A DNA stretch of 64,000 bases from the NCBI RefSeq assembly GCF_016598485.1, contig NZ_JAEMUW010000006.1:62001-126000 (forward strand). The letters are read 5' to 3'. Source of the stretch: Micromonospora coerulea (GTDB taxonomy: Bacteria; Actinomycetota; Actinomycetes; Mycobacteriales; Micromonosporaceae). Positions 1 to 7,747 of the stretch are shown one piece after another; within the stretch, counting starts at the first letter, position 1; every line of letters begins with the position of its first letter. A program made the translations under genes and the position numbers. The notes below the pieces were generated by a model. It did no database searches, was not told the origin of the DNA, and worked only from the letters and a program-made list of their open reading frames with translations.

Positions 1-59
1 GCGACCGGATGCAGCGGCGCGGCGGCCGCGGCGTCGAGGTAGACCGGGGATGCGCTCAC
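1..59 (-). CDS. Cysteine desulfurase family protein (N-terminus only, cut by window edge)
   Basis: Reading leftward from a GTG at 59, the first residues are VSASPVYLDAAAAAPLHP. The YLD-A-A-x-A-P-x-H-P pattern is the usual opening of NifS/IscS-type PLP-dependent cysteine desulfurases, which take sulfur from cysteine for Fe-S clusters and thio-cofactors. A TAGCGT hexamer lies 8 nt before the GTG, so the mRNA may be nearly leaderless. The gene diverges from ctaC across about 170 bp that show no other gene. Only about 19 residues are visible, so the family call rests on this short match. Confidence 0.55.
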   Translation of the reverse strand, partial: MSASPVYLDAAAAAPLHPV

Positions 60-228
60 GAACACCCACGCTATCGCGTCGGTATGCCCAAGATCTCCCC
101 GATGGGGGCGGACAGTGACCCCAACACGGTCAGGCCCGTCATGGTCGAGTAATCTGCGACCGTCGGTGACGCCTTTGCCGTCGGTGCTGACAAACAACCA
201 CCGCGGCGCGCTAGGGAGGCAGGACCAG

Positions 229-1197
229 GTGGTCGCAAGGAGTTCGGAGGTACGGCCGACGGCCGTACGGCACAGCGCTTCCCCGGGAGCCGGTGGGCGC
301 CGGCGGCGTGGTGCTGGTCGAATCGCCGGGCTCGGTCTCGGCGGAGCGGCGCTGCTGGTTCTGCTCACCGGCTGCAACGTCGGTAAGACGTTCGGTGGCT
401 TCGGGTGGCCGCAGGGCGGCATCACCCCCGAGTCGCACCGGATGTACGACCTGTGGATCGCGTCCTGCATCGCGGCGCTCGCGGTCGGCGTGTTCGTCTG
501 GGGCCTCATCTTCTGGTGCGTGATCCGCTACCGGAAGCGCGGCAACCAGCTGCCGGTGCAGACCCGCTACAACCTGCCGATGGAGTTCCTCTACACCATC
601 GCGCCGATCCTGATCGTCTCCGTGCTCTTCTACTACACGGCGGTCGTGCAGACCGACGTGAACAGGACGACGAAGAACCCCGACGTCACGGTCGAGGTCA
701 TCGCCTTCAAGTGGAACTGGCAGTTCAACTACCGCGACGGCCAGGGCCGCGACGCCAACACCGTCGCCTCGGTCCTCGGCACCAGCGAGGTCATCCCGGT
801 GCTCGTCCTGCCGGCCGGCAAGTCCATCCGGTTCGAGGAGCAGAGCCGGGACGTCATCCACTCCTTCTGGGTGCCGGAGCTGCTGTTCAAGCGGGACGTC
901 ATGCCGGGCAACATCCGCAACACCTTCGAGGTCACCAGCCTCGACCAGGAGGGCGCGTACGTCGGCCGCTGCGCCGAGCTGTGCGGCAGCTACCACGCCT
1001 TCATGAACTTCGAGCTGCGCGTCGTCTCCCCGGAGAAGTACGACCAGTTCCTGGCGGTGAAGAAGGCCGGCAAGTCGACGCAGGAGGCGCTCAAGGCGAT
1101 CGGCGAGCCCGAGTACGCCACGGAGACCGTGCCCTTCAAGACGCGGCGCAACACGGCCAACTTCAACCCGGGCGCCACTGCCGGCGCGGGAAGCTGA
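229..1197 (+). CDS. ctaC: Cytochrome c oxidase subunit II (lipoprotein, CuA site)
   Basis: Subunit II of the aa3-type oxidase accepts electrons from the cytochrome bc1-c supercomplex through its binuclear CuA centre on the outer face of the membrane. The protein has 322 residues: a basic N-terminus, a lipobox LLTGC, two transmembrane helices and a periplasmic cupredoxin domain. The CuA ligands are visible: H211 (IHSFW), then C248-A-E-L-C252, H256 and M259. The GTG at 229 is preferred over the upstream ATG at 115 because GGAGG sits at 215-219 and the lipobox then falls at a normal distance from the start. ctaF follows after 10 bp. The subunit I gene ctaD is not adjacent. Confidence 0.95.
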   Translation: MVARSSEVRPTAVRHSASPGAGGRRRRGAGRIAGLGLGGAALLVLLTGCNVGKTFGGFGWPQGGITPESHRMYDLWIASCIAALAVGVFVWGLIFWCVIRYRKRGNQLPVQTRYNLPMEFLYTIAPILIVSVLFYYTAVVQTDVNRTTKNPDVTVEVIAFKWNWQFNYRDGQGRDANTVASVLGTSEVIPVLVLPAGKSIRFEEQSRDVIHSFWVPELLFKRDVMPGNIRNTFEVTSLDQEGAYVGRCAELCGSYHAFMNFELRVVSPEKYDQFLAVKKAGKSTQEALKAIGEPEYATETVPFKTRRNTANFNPGATAGAGS

Positions 1198-1207
1198 GGG
1201 ATCCGGC

Positions 1208-1633
1208 ATGAAGACCGAGTGGCGAATCTTCCTGATCATCGCGACGTTCCTCTTCGGCGCCGCCGTCCTCTACGGCGCCTGGACGTACGGTGACGGCGGC
1301 CGGGTCGAGTGGGTCGGCACCGTGGCGCTGCTGCTGTCCTTCCTGCTCTGCTCGATGTGCGGCGGCTTCTTCTGGTTCGTCTCCCGCCGCATCGACCTGC
1401 GCCCCGAGGACCGGCCGGACGCCGAGATCGCGGACGGCGCCGGTGAGGTCGGCTTCTTCAGCCCGGGCAGCTACTGGCCGTTCGGGCTGGCGCTGGCCGC
1501 CGCGATCGCCGGCCTGGGTCTGGTCTTCTGGCAGTTCTGGCTGTTGGGGGTGGGCCTGGTGGCGGTCATCTTCGCCGTCTGCGGCCTGCTCTTCGAGTAC
1601 TACACCGGCACCCGCCGCACCGCCGAGCACTGA
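1208..1633 (+). CDS. ctaF: Cytochrome c oxidase subunit IV, actinobacterial type
   Basis: Small integral membrane subunit of the actinobacterial aa3 oxidase in the bc1-aa3 supercomplex. The product has 141 residues with four hydrophobic segments (about 8-26, 36-60, 93-110 and 113-131), matching the usual length and shape of the family. It begins with the typical MKTEWRIF. It lies 10 bp after ctaC and is surely co-transcribed. A strong hairpin right behind it (1649-1685) ends the ctaC-ctaF unit. Confidence 0.9.
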   Translation: MKTEWRIFLIIATFLFGAAVLYGAWTYGDGGRVEWVGTVALLLSFLLCSMCGGFFWFVSRRIDLRPEDRPDAEIADGAGEVGFFSPGSYWPFGLALAAAIAGLGLVFWQFWLLGVGLVAVIFAVCGLLFEYYTGTRRTAEH

Positions 1634-1648
1634 GCTCACCGGCTTCTT

Positions 1649-1685
1649 CGAACGGCCCGCGTCCTCGCCGGACGCGGGCCGTTCG
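1649..1685 (+). terminator. Terminator hairpin of ctaC-ctaF
   Basis: A perfect 16-bp stem (1649-1664 pairing with 1670-1685) with loop TCGCC, followed by GCTTTCT. It sits 15 bp after the ctaF stop codon. From here to 1857 there is GC-rich non-coding sequence in which I see no gene. Confidence 0.85.
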
Positions 1686-1857
1686 GCTTTCTCCCCCCAC
1701 ACGGCGATCGGCGGGGGGATGGCTTGATCCACTCCGCTTCGGCGGTGTGGTGGGGTCGGCCGAGGCGGGTTCGCTGGCGCGCTGAGCGAGTGGCCTTGGG
1801 TCGAGGAAGCGGCCCGGGTCCGGCGACCGGCCCGGGGTCGGGCCGACCGGCTCAGGG

Positions 1858-2067
1858 TCAGGCGGCTCGGCGGTGGGGCGTCGACCGACCGGGACGCCGG
1901 GCGTGAAGGCGCGGGGCGCGGAAGGCGAACGTGGCGATCAGCAGGGCCGTGCCGCAGCCGACGCAGACCAGCTCGGGGCAATCGACGCCGTGGCCGTCGA
2001 CGCAGGGCGGGGTCTCGAACGGCTGAACGCCCTCGCAGGTGTCGCAGTAGAGCTCGCGGTCCGACAC
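1858..2067 (-). CDS. Small Cys-rich (zinc-ribbon-like) conserved protein
   Basis: A 69-residue protein with C8-x2-C11, C22, C30, C35 and C38, spaced like a small zinc ribbon, followed by a short hydrophobic stretch and a basic tail. GAGAGGAG precedes the ATG at 2067 at good spacing. It lies convergent to ctaF and downstream of trpD on the same strand. No named family is recognised. The Cys pattern and RBS argue that it is real, and a metal-binding role is inferred. The 227 bp upstream (2068-2294) include a locally AT-richer patch near 2118-2150 that may hold its promoter. Confidence 0.65.
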   Translation of the reverse strand: MSDRELYCDTCEGVQPFETPPCVDGHGVDCPELVCVGCGTALLIATFAFRAPRLHARRPGRSTPHRRAA

Positions 2068-2294
2068 GGGCGTCTCCTCTCGTTCTGGTGTTCGCTGCCG
2101 GGCAGCGCCGCCATCGGCGGAAAACGGAAATTACTCCCGTGTAGTTTGGCACGCCGGTCCGACAGTTTCCGGAGCGGACCCGACCGTCGCGCGCCCGGCA
2201 ACGGTGTCCACCGCTGCCCGAGCGACCGTTCCTGGGTAGCACCCACCCCCGACAGCAGCCGGCCGAGGAGGCCGGGCCGGGGGAGCCGGGCGGG

Positions 2295-3341
2295 TCAGAG
2301 CGAGCGGGCGATCTCGAGCCAGCGGTCGAGGGTGCCGGCGGCGGCGCCGGAGTCGATGGACTCGGCGGCCCGGGCCATCCCGGCGCGCACCGCCGCGGTC
2401 AGATCGCCGTCCAGCGGCCCCTGGGTGGCCAGCGCCGCGGCGGCGTTCACCAGTACGGCGTCCCGGACCGGGCCGGTCTCGCCGGCCAGCAGCCGGCGGG
2501 CGACCCCGGCGTTGTAGGTCGCGTCCCCGCCCCGCAGATCCGCCAGGGTGGCCCGGGGTACCCCGAGGTCAACCGCGTCCAGCAGCGCCTCTCTGACGGT
2601 GCCCTGCTGGGCCACCCAGACGCGGGTCGGCGCGGCGGTGGTGAACTCGTCCAGACCGTCCTCGCCGCGCATCACGATGGCCGAGTCGCCCCGCTCGGCG
2701 AAGACGGCCGCCATCACCGGGGCCATCCGCAGGTCGAAGCAGCCGACCGCGCCGGACCGGGGGCGGGCCGGGTTGGTCAGCGGGCCGAGGAAGTTGAACG
2801 CGGTGGGCACGCCGATCTCCCGGCGGACCGGACCGGCGTGCCGCATGCCGGGGTGGAACCGGGCCGCGAAGCAGAAGCCGATGCCGGCCTCCTCGACGCA
2901 CCGGGCGACCTGCTCCGGGCCCAGGTCCAGCGGTACGCCGAGATACTCCAGCAGATCCGCGGTGCCGCAGGAGGACGAGGCGGCGCGGTTGCCGTGCTTG
3001 ACCACGCGGACCCCGGCGCCGGCCACCACGAGGGCGGTCATGGTGGAGATGTTGACGGTGTGGGCGAGGTCACCGCCGGTGCCGACCACGTCCAGCGCGG
3101 TGCGGCGCAGCTCCTCGGGGAGCACCACCTCGACGGAGCGGCCGAGCATCGCCTCGACCAGGCCGGCCAGCTCGGCCGGGGTCTCACCCTTCGCCCGCAA
3201 CGCCACGGCGAAGCCGGCGACCTGCGCCGGGCTGGCCGCGCCCGTCATGATCTCGTCCATCGCCCAGGCGGTGTCGGCGGTGGTCAGCTCCTCGCCGCGC
3301 AGCAGCGCGTTGAGCAGCAGTGGCCAGGTCCGTTCGCCCAT
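2295..3341 (-). CDS. trpD: Anthranilate phosphoribosyltransferase
   Basis: Second step of tryptophan synthesis: transfers phosphoribose from PRPP to anthranilate. The 348-residue product is full length. It shows DVVGTGGD (PRPP loop, about residues 88-95), the NIST segment, KHGNRAASS and the NFLGPLTNP motif of the family. It stands alone, away from other trp genes, as trpD does in mycobacteria where it also neighbours ctaE. The gene 3428-3826 lies upstream on the same strand after an 86-bp gap. Confidence 0.95.
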   Translation of the reverse strand: MGERTWPLLLNALLRGEELTTADTAWAMDEIMTGAASPAQVAGFAVALRAKGETPAELAGLVEAMLGRSVEVVLPEELRRTALDVVGTGGDLAHTVNISTMTALVVAGAGVRVVKHGNRAASSSCGTADLLEYLGVPLDLGPEQVARCVEEAGIGFCFAARFHPGMRHAGPVRREIGVPTAFNFLGPLTNPARPRSGAVGCFDLRMAPVMAAVFAERGDSAIVMRGEDGLDEFTTAAPTRVWVAQQGTVREALLDAVDLGVPRATLADLRGGDATYNAGVARRLLAGETGPVRDAVLVNAAAALATQGPLDGDLTAAVRAGMARAAESIDSGAAAGTLDRWLEIARSL

Positions 3342-3427
3342 GGCGGGCCTCCCGAGCGGGCATGGGGATGCGGGTGGGGAACGATGTCGGCGCCACGGCC
3401 GCGATGCCGTGGCGCCGAGGGGGTGGC

Positions 3428-3826
3428 TCAGGCCGCGGCGGGCGTCCGGCGCAGCAGCTCGGCGACGGTGGTGCCGGTGGTCACCGGGTCGAGCGGGTGC
3501 ACCAGCGTGGCGTCGACCTCGGCGTACGCGGCCAGCCAGCGGTCGGCCGCCCGGGCGATCACCACGCAGGTCGGCGGGGCGTCGTCCCGGTCGTCCTTGA
3601 TCTGCCGGGCGATGCCGATGCCGCCGCCCGGGGTCGCCTCGCCGTCGAGCAGGAGCAGGTCGATCTCGTAGTCGTCGACCAGCCGGACGCAGGCGGCGTA
3701 GTCGGCGGCCTCGACGAACTCGATCTGCAGGCCCGGCGCGGGCCGGGTGCCGACAGCCAGCCGCATCCGGTCACGGACCTTCGGGTCGTCGCTGTAGAGC
3801 AGGACGGTGCAAAGACGATCGCTCAT
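3428..3826 (-). CDS. Response-regulator receiver-like protein without output domain (pseudo-receiver)
   Basis: A 132-residue single domain with the CheY fold pattern: VLLYSDDP (acidic pocket), [12 protein letters not shown] (phospho-Asp position, about D61) and a VVIAR strand. The conserved lysine before proline is replaced: the loop reads VHPLD rather than xKP, and the switch Ser/Thr position is Ala. No output domain follows. This suggests a receiver fold that is not normally phosphorylated, perhaps a protein-interaction module. Its ATG overlaps the stop codon of a short repeat-derived ORF (3823-3906). Confidence 0.75.
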   Translation of the reverse strand: MSDRLCTVLLYSDDPKVRDRMRLAVGTRPAPGLQIEFVEAADYAACVRLVDDYEIDLLLLDGEATPGGGIGIARQIKDDRDDAPPTCVVIARAADRWLAAYAEVDATLVHPLDPVTTGTTVAELLRRTPAAA

Positions 3827-3906
3827 GCCGGCACTCCGCTTCGCTCCGGGCCGTCATGAGGCACCGTCGCACTGAGCCTGATGATTCGTTCGCTGCGCTC
3901 ACTCAT
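3823..3906 (-). repeat. Extragenic 'MSERSER'-type repeat forming a 27-codon ORF coupled to the next gene
   Basis: On the minus strand, an ATG at 3906 opens a 27-codon frame beginning MSERSERII and ending in a TGA that overlaps the ATG of the pseudo-receiver gene (ATGA, 3823-3826). The first part resembles the GAGCGCAGCGAACGAAT repeat scattered between genes in many actinomycetes. A related copy occurs at 32267-32329. It may be a translated coupling leader or simply a repeat. The rest of the 3827-4011 gap shows nothing else. Confidence 0.5.
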
Positions 3907-4011
3907 GGCTGGCTTGGCTCCCACCTCGTAGCTGCCCGCTGATCGTAGCGGTCGTCACATCGCACGGGGAGAGCCGCCCCGCGCGCGGCCGGGCGTACCC
4001 GCGGGTGGAGG

Positions 4012-4965
4012 TCAGGCGGCCGATTCCGCGGCGCGCTGGAGCGCCTCCTGGCGGTCCAGCTCGCGGTCCACCCGGCGGGCCTCGCGCTCGGACTGCTTCA
4101 CCCACTGGACGACCAGCACGGCCAGCATGGTGACGCTGACGAACTCTCCGCCGGCCCAGAGCACGCCGCCGGCGACCACCTGGTCGTCCCAGGGGTTCGA
4201 CCAGCTCAGGTTCAGCGACGGGTACCAGTCGCCGCCGAAGAGCGTGGTGCTCTGCATGATGGTGAGCCCGAGCACGGTGTGGAACGGCACGGAGAGCACC
4301 ATCAGCAACGCCCGGGCCGGGTACGGCCAGCGCCCGGGCAGCGGGTCCAACCCGACCAGCGGCCAGAAGAACACGCAGCCGGTCATGATGAAGTGCGCGT
4401 GCACCAGCTCGTGGGCCCACTCGTGCTGCAGGGTGAAGTGGTACAGGTCGGTGAAGTAGAGCGCGAACGGGTTCACCACGAAGATGGCGAACGCCACCAG
4501 CGGGAAGCTGTAGATCCGGGCGATCCGGCTGTGCACGATCGCGAGCAGCCGCTTGCGCGGGCGCACCGGCAGCGTGCGCAGGGCGAGCGTCACCGGCGCG
4601 CCCAGGGCCAGGAAGATCGGCGCCACCATCGACAGCACCATGTGCTGGATCATGTGCACGGACAGCAGCGCGGTGTCGTACGCGTGCAGCCCGCTGACGG
4701 TGACCGAGGCGATGCCGCCCAGGCCGGGGCCGAGGAAGCTGACCGTACGCAGGACCGGCCAGCGGTCGCCGCGCAGCCGCAGCCGGTACACCCCGTAGAG
4801 GTAGAGCCCGGCGGCCACGACCAGCCCGAGGGCGAGCCAACTGTCCACCCGCGTCCCGGTGAACACCCGGGTGATGTCGAAGGGCGGCGGGACGGCTTCG
4901 CCCCCCGCCGCGAGGGTCGACGGAGTGACCGAGGTGGCGGCGAAGATCGGATCGACATGCAGCAC
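4012..4965 (-). CDS. ctaG: Cytochrome c oxidase assembly protein, CtaG (caa3) type
   Basis: Polytopic membrane protein of the Caa3_CtaG family, thought to help insert copper into the oxidase. It has about 317 residues with roughly seven hydrophobic helices. Histidines cluster in HMIQHMVLS and ELVHAHF, typical of the family. The GTG start at 4965 gives a protein beginning VLHVDPIF, and a TACCCT -10 element ends 7 nt upstream, indicating a leaderless mRNA. It diverges from ctaE with a 108-bp shared promoter region. The C-terminus is a charged cytoplasmic tail. Confidence 0.85.
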   Translation of the reverse strand: MLHVDPIFAATSVTPSTLAAGGEAVPPPFDITRVFTGTRVDSWLALGLVVAAGLYLYGVYRLRLRGDRWPVLRTVSFLGPGLGGIASVTVSGLHAYDTALLSVHMIQHMVLSMVAPIFLALGAPVTLALRTLPVRPRKRLLAIVHSRIARIYSFPLVAFAIFVVNPFALYFTDLYHFTLQHEWAHELVHAHFIMTGCVFFWPLVGLDPLPGRWPYPARALLMVLSVPFHTVLGLTIMQSTTLFGGDWYPSLNLSWSNPWDDQVVAGGVLWAGGEFVSVTMLAVLVVQWVKQSEREARRVDRELDRQEALQRAAESAA

Positions 4966-5073
4966 GCTTTTCAGGGTAGGCCAGGCGAACCGGACCACCC
5001 CGGTCGGGCCACGGAAGGTGGGGGTTTGCCACCCCGCTGATCGCCGGTCCCGGTCAAGGGCAATAATGACCGC

Positions 5074-5673
5074 GTGACTGCGGCCCCAGCCATTGACAAG
5101 AGCCGGATCCACTCCCTGACCCGACCCAACATGGTCAGCGTCGGGACGATCGTGTGGCTCTCCAGCGAACTCATGTTCTTCGCGGCGCTGTTCGCGATGT
5201 ACTTCTCCATCCGCGCGGCGGCGCCTGAGCAGTGGGAGAAGCACACCGAGATTCTCAACATCCCGTACGCGACCACCTTCACGGTGATCCTGGTGTTGTC
5301 CTCGGTGACCTGCCAGCTCGGTGTCTTCGCGGCCGAGAAGGGTGACGTCCACGCCCTGCGGCGCTGGTTCACGATCACCTTCGTGATGGGCCTGATCTTC
5401 GTGCTCGGCCAGGCGAACGAGTACCGCAACCTGGTGCACGAGGGCGTGAAGATCAACGAAGACGGTTACGGGTCGATGTTCTACCTCACCACCGGCTTCC
5501 ACGGCCTGCACGTGACGGGCGGTCTCATCGCCTTCATCATCTTCATGATCCGCACCACCATGGGCCGGTTCACCCCGGCGCAGGCCACGTCGGCGATCGT
5601 CGTGTCGTACTACTGGCACTTCGTCGACGTCGTGTGGATCGGCCTCTACGCCATGATCTACTGGCTTCAGTGA
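5074..5673 (+). CDS. ctaE: Cytochrome c oxidase subunit III
   Basis: Subunit III of the aa3 oxidase: 199 residues with five transmembrane helices, as in the actinobacterial short form. It contains WLSSELMFF near the N-terminus, FHGLHVTGG, and the closing [14 protein letters not shown] signature. The GTG at 5074 is preceded by AATAAT at 5062-5067, which could be a -10 element for a leaderless transcript. qcrC begins 72 bp after the stop, so this gene heads the ctaE-qcrCAB operon. Confidence 0.95.
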   Translation: MTAAPAIDKSRIHSLTRPNMVSVGTIVWLSSELMFFAALFAMYFSIRAAAPEQWEKHTEILNIPYATTFTVILVLSSVTCQLGVFAAEKGDVHALRRWFTITFVMGLIFVLGQANEYRNLVHEGVKINEDGYGSMFYLTTGFHGLHVTGGLIAFIIFMIRTTMGRFTPAQATSAIVVSYYWHFVDVVWIGLYAMIYWLQ

Positions 5674-5745
5674 TCTTGGCGCGTCACGAACCGCGCCGCT
5701 GCTCCGTCCCCTGAGACAAGGTCCAACCGGTTAAGGACACAGGTC

Positions 5746-6582
5746 ATGACTTCTGACAACGACCGCCGACGCGGTCTGCTCGCGCGCCTGCGCGGGCGGC
5801 CCGTGGCGCGCAGCAGGGGCCGCCGCCGGCTGGGCGCCGCGGTCCGGCTGATCGCCGCGCTGACGCTCGCCGGCGGCGCCTACACCGTCTTCGCTCCCGG
5901 CGTGCAGGCACAGGAAAACCCTCCGCTGAGCGCCGCCGCCGGCGAGGGCAAGGCGCTGTTCGACGTGAGCTGTGTGACCTGTCACGGTCGCAACGCCCAG
6001 GGTGTCGAGGGACGCGGGCCGAGCCTGATCGGGGTCGGGTCGGCCTCGGTCGAGTTCCAGGTGAGCACCGGTCGGATGCCGATGGCCCGGCAGGAAGCCC
6101 AGGCCATGCGGAAGCCGCCGCAGTTCTCCGACGAGCAGGTGCGCCAGCTCGGCCAGTACATCCAGGAGCTGGGCGGCGGTCCGCAGGTCCCCGCGGGCAA
6201 CGACCTGCACAAGGACGCGAACGTCGCCGCCGGCGGTGAGCTGTTCCGGATCAACTGCTCGCAGTGCCACGCCTTCGGCGGTGGCGGCGGTGCCCTCTCC
6301 TCCGGCAAGTACGCCCCGAGCCTGCGCCCGGCCAGCGACCGGCAGATCTACGCGGCGATGCTGAGCGGCCCGCAGAACATGCCGGTGTTCGGCGACAACC
6401 AGCTGCGCCCCGAGCAGAAGGCTCAGATCATCGCCTACATCCAGGAGAACCTGAAGAACAACCAGGACCAGGGTGGTTTCAGCCTGGGCCGGTACGGGCC
6501 GTCCACCGAAGGTCTGGCGGCCTTCCTGATCGGCATCGTCGCGCTGGTCTTCGCGAGCCTGTGGATTGCGGGCAAGTCGTGA
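5746..6582 (+). CDS. qcrC: Cytochrome bc1 complex diheme cytochrome c subunit
   Basis: Actinobacterial fused cytochrome cc that passes electrons from bc1 directly to the oxidase. The 278-residue product has an Arg-rich N-terminus and a signal/anchor helix (about 30-50), then two heme c domains with C76-V-T-C79-H80 and C171-S-Q-C174-H175. A C-terminal transmembrane helix (about 254-275) anchors it. An AAGGA sequence precedes the ATG. It lies between ctaE and qcrA, the standard order. Confidence 0.95.
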   Translation: MTSDNDRRRGLLARLRGRPVARSRGRRRLGAAVRLIAALTLAGGAYTVFAPGVQAQENPPLSAAAGEGKALFDVSCVTCHGRNAQGVEGRGPSLIGVGSASVEFQVSTGRMPMARQEAQAMRKPPQFSDEQVRQLGQYIQELGGGPQVPAGNDLHKDANVAAGGELFRINCSQCHAFGGGGGALSSGKYAPSLRPASDRQIYAAMLSGPQNMPVFGDNQLRPEQKAQIIAYIQENLKNNQDQGGFSLGRYGPSTEGLAAFLIGIVALVFASLWIAGKS

Positions 6583-6649
6583 CCGGACGGATCATTCGTT
6601 TCAGTGCTGTGGTGTCGGCCTCCGGCACCGCCCGTAGCGAGGTGACGGC

Positions 6650-7747
6650 ATGAGCACCCACACCGAGCACCAGGCCCCGCAGGGTCGGGAGCCGCTCGAC
6701 GTGTTGGACCCCCGGGTATCCCGGTTCGAAGTCGTCCAGGAGGGCGCCCGGCGGGACGACATCGAGATCGTCCACTACGAGCCGCAGGTGGTCCCGGGCA
6801 CCAAGGCCGAGCGCCGGCTGACCCGCCTGGTCGCGTCGTTCTTCCTGCTGACCGGTCTGGCCGCGACCGCCTTCCTGGTCATCTACATCTGGTGGCCGTG
6901 GCAGTGGGAGCCTGGTCGCGGCGGCGACAAGTTCTACACCCCGCTGCTCGGTCTCACCCTGGGCATCGCGCTCCTCGCCATCGGCTTCGGCATCCTCACC
7001 TGGGGCAAGAAGCTGCTGCCCAAGGAGGTCTCGATCCAGGACCGGCACGACCAGCCCGGATCACCGGAGGATCGCCGGATCACCGGCGAGACGATGCTCT
7101 ACATGGCCGACGAGATGGGTATCCGCCGCCGGCCGCTGCTCGGCATCTCGCTGCTCGCCGGCCTCGCGCCGGTCGGCGCGGTCGTCGCGGCGCCGCTGGT
7201 CGGTGGCCTGATCGCCGACCCGCACAAGGACAACCAGATGTTCACCACCGGCTTCGCGCCGGCCGATGGCGGCAAGACGAAGATCCGGCTGGTCCGCGAG
7301 GACGGCCGGCCGATCCGCCCGGCGGACGTCAGCCCGGGCGGCCAGATCACCGTCTTCCCCGGTATCAAGGACGGCGTGAGCAACAAGCACGCCGACTCGC
7401 CGACCCTGCTGATCCACCTGCGCGAGGACGACGCGCAGAAGTCCCGGGCGGCCAACGCGCGGCCGGAGGTCGGTCACGCCGACTACATGTGGGGCAACTT
7501 CGCGGCGTTCTCCAAGATCTGCACCCACGCTGGTTGCCCGGCTAGTCTTTATGAGCAGCAGACCAACCGGCTGCTGTGCCCGTGCCACCAGTCGCAGTTC
7601 CACATTACTGACAACGCCCGCCCGATCTTCGGCCCCGCGAGCCGGCGGCTGCCCCAGCTGCCGATCGAGGTGGACGAGGAGGGCTTCTTCGTGGCGAAGT
7701 CCGACTACACCGAAACCATCGGTCCCGACTTCTGGGAGCGGCCATGA
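6650..7747 (+). CDS. qcrA: Cytochrome bc1 complex Rieske iron-sulfur subunit
   Basis: Rieske 2Fe-2S subunit, 365 residues. Three transmembrane helices lie at about 63-85, 102-120 and 165-187, an actinobacterial feature (most Rieske proteins have one). Cluster ligands are C291-T-H293 and C310-P-C-H313, with C296 and C312 placed to form the stabilising disulfide. The stop overlaps the qcrB start (ATGA, 7744-7747), indicating translational coupling. Confidence 0.95.
   Translation: MSTHTEHQAPQGREPLDVLDPRVSRFEVVQEGARRDDIEIVHYEPQVVPGTKAERRLTRLVASFFLLTGLAATAFLVIYIWWPWQWEPGRGGDKFYTPLLGLTLGIALLAIGFGILTWGKKLLPKEVSIQDRHDQPGSPEDRRITGETMLYMADEMGIRRRPLLGISLLAGLAPVGAVVAAPLVGGLIADPHKDNQMFTTGFAPADGGKTKIRLVREDGRPIRPADVSPGGQITVFPGIKDGVSNKHADSPTLLIHLREDDAQKSRAANARPEVGHADYMWGNFAAFSKICTHAGCPASLYEQQTNRLLCPCHQSQFHITDNARPIFGPASRRLPQLPIEVDEEGFFVAKSDYTETIGPDFWERP

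Noticed and set aside
115..228. ctaC starting at the ATG at 115
   Set aside because: No RBS, and the extra 38 residues would push the lipobox too far from the N-terminus; GTG 229 has GGAGG.
1..2067. Absence of ctaD as a sign of gene loss
   Set aside because: In mycobacteria ctaD also lies elsewhere in the genome, so its absence next to ctaC is normal.
4966..5619. N-terminal extension of ctaG reading to 5619
   Set aside because: It is antisense to ctaE, and the TACCCT -10 element 7 nt before 4965 explains the true start.
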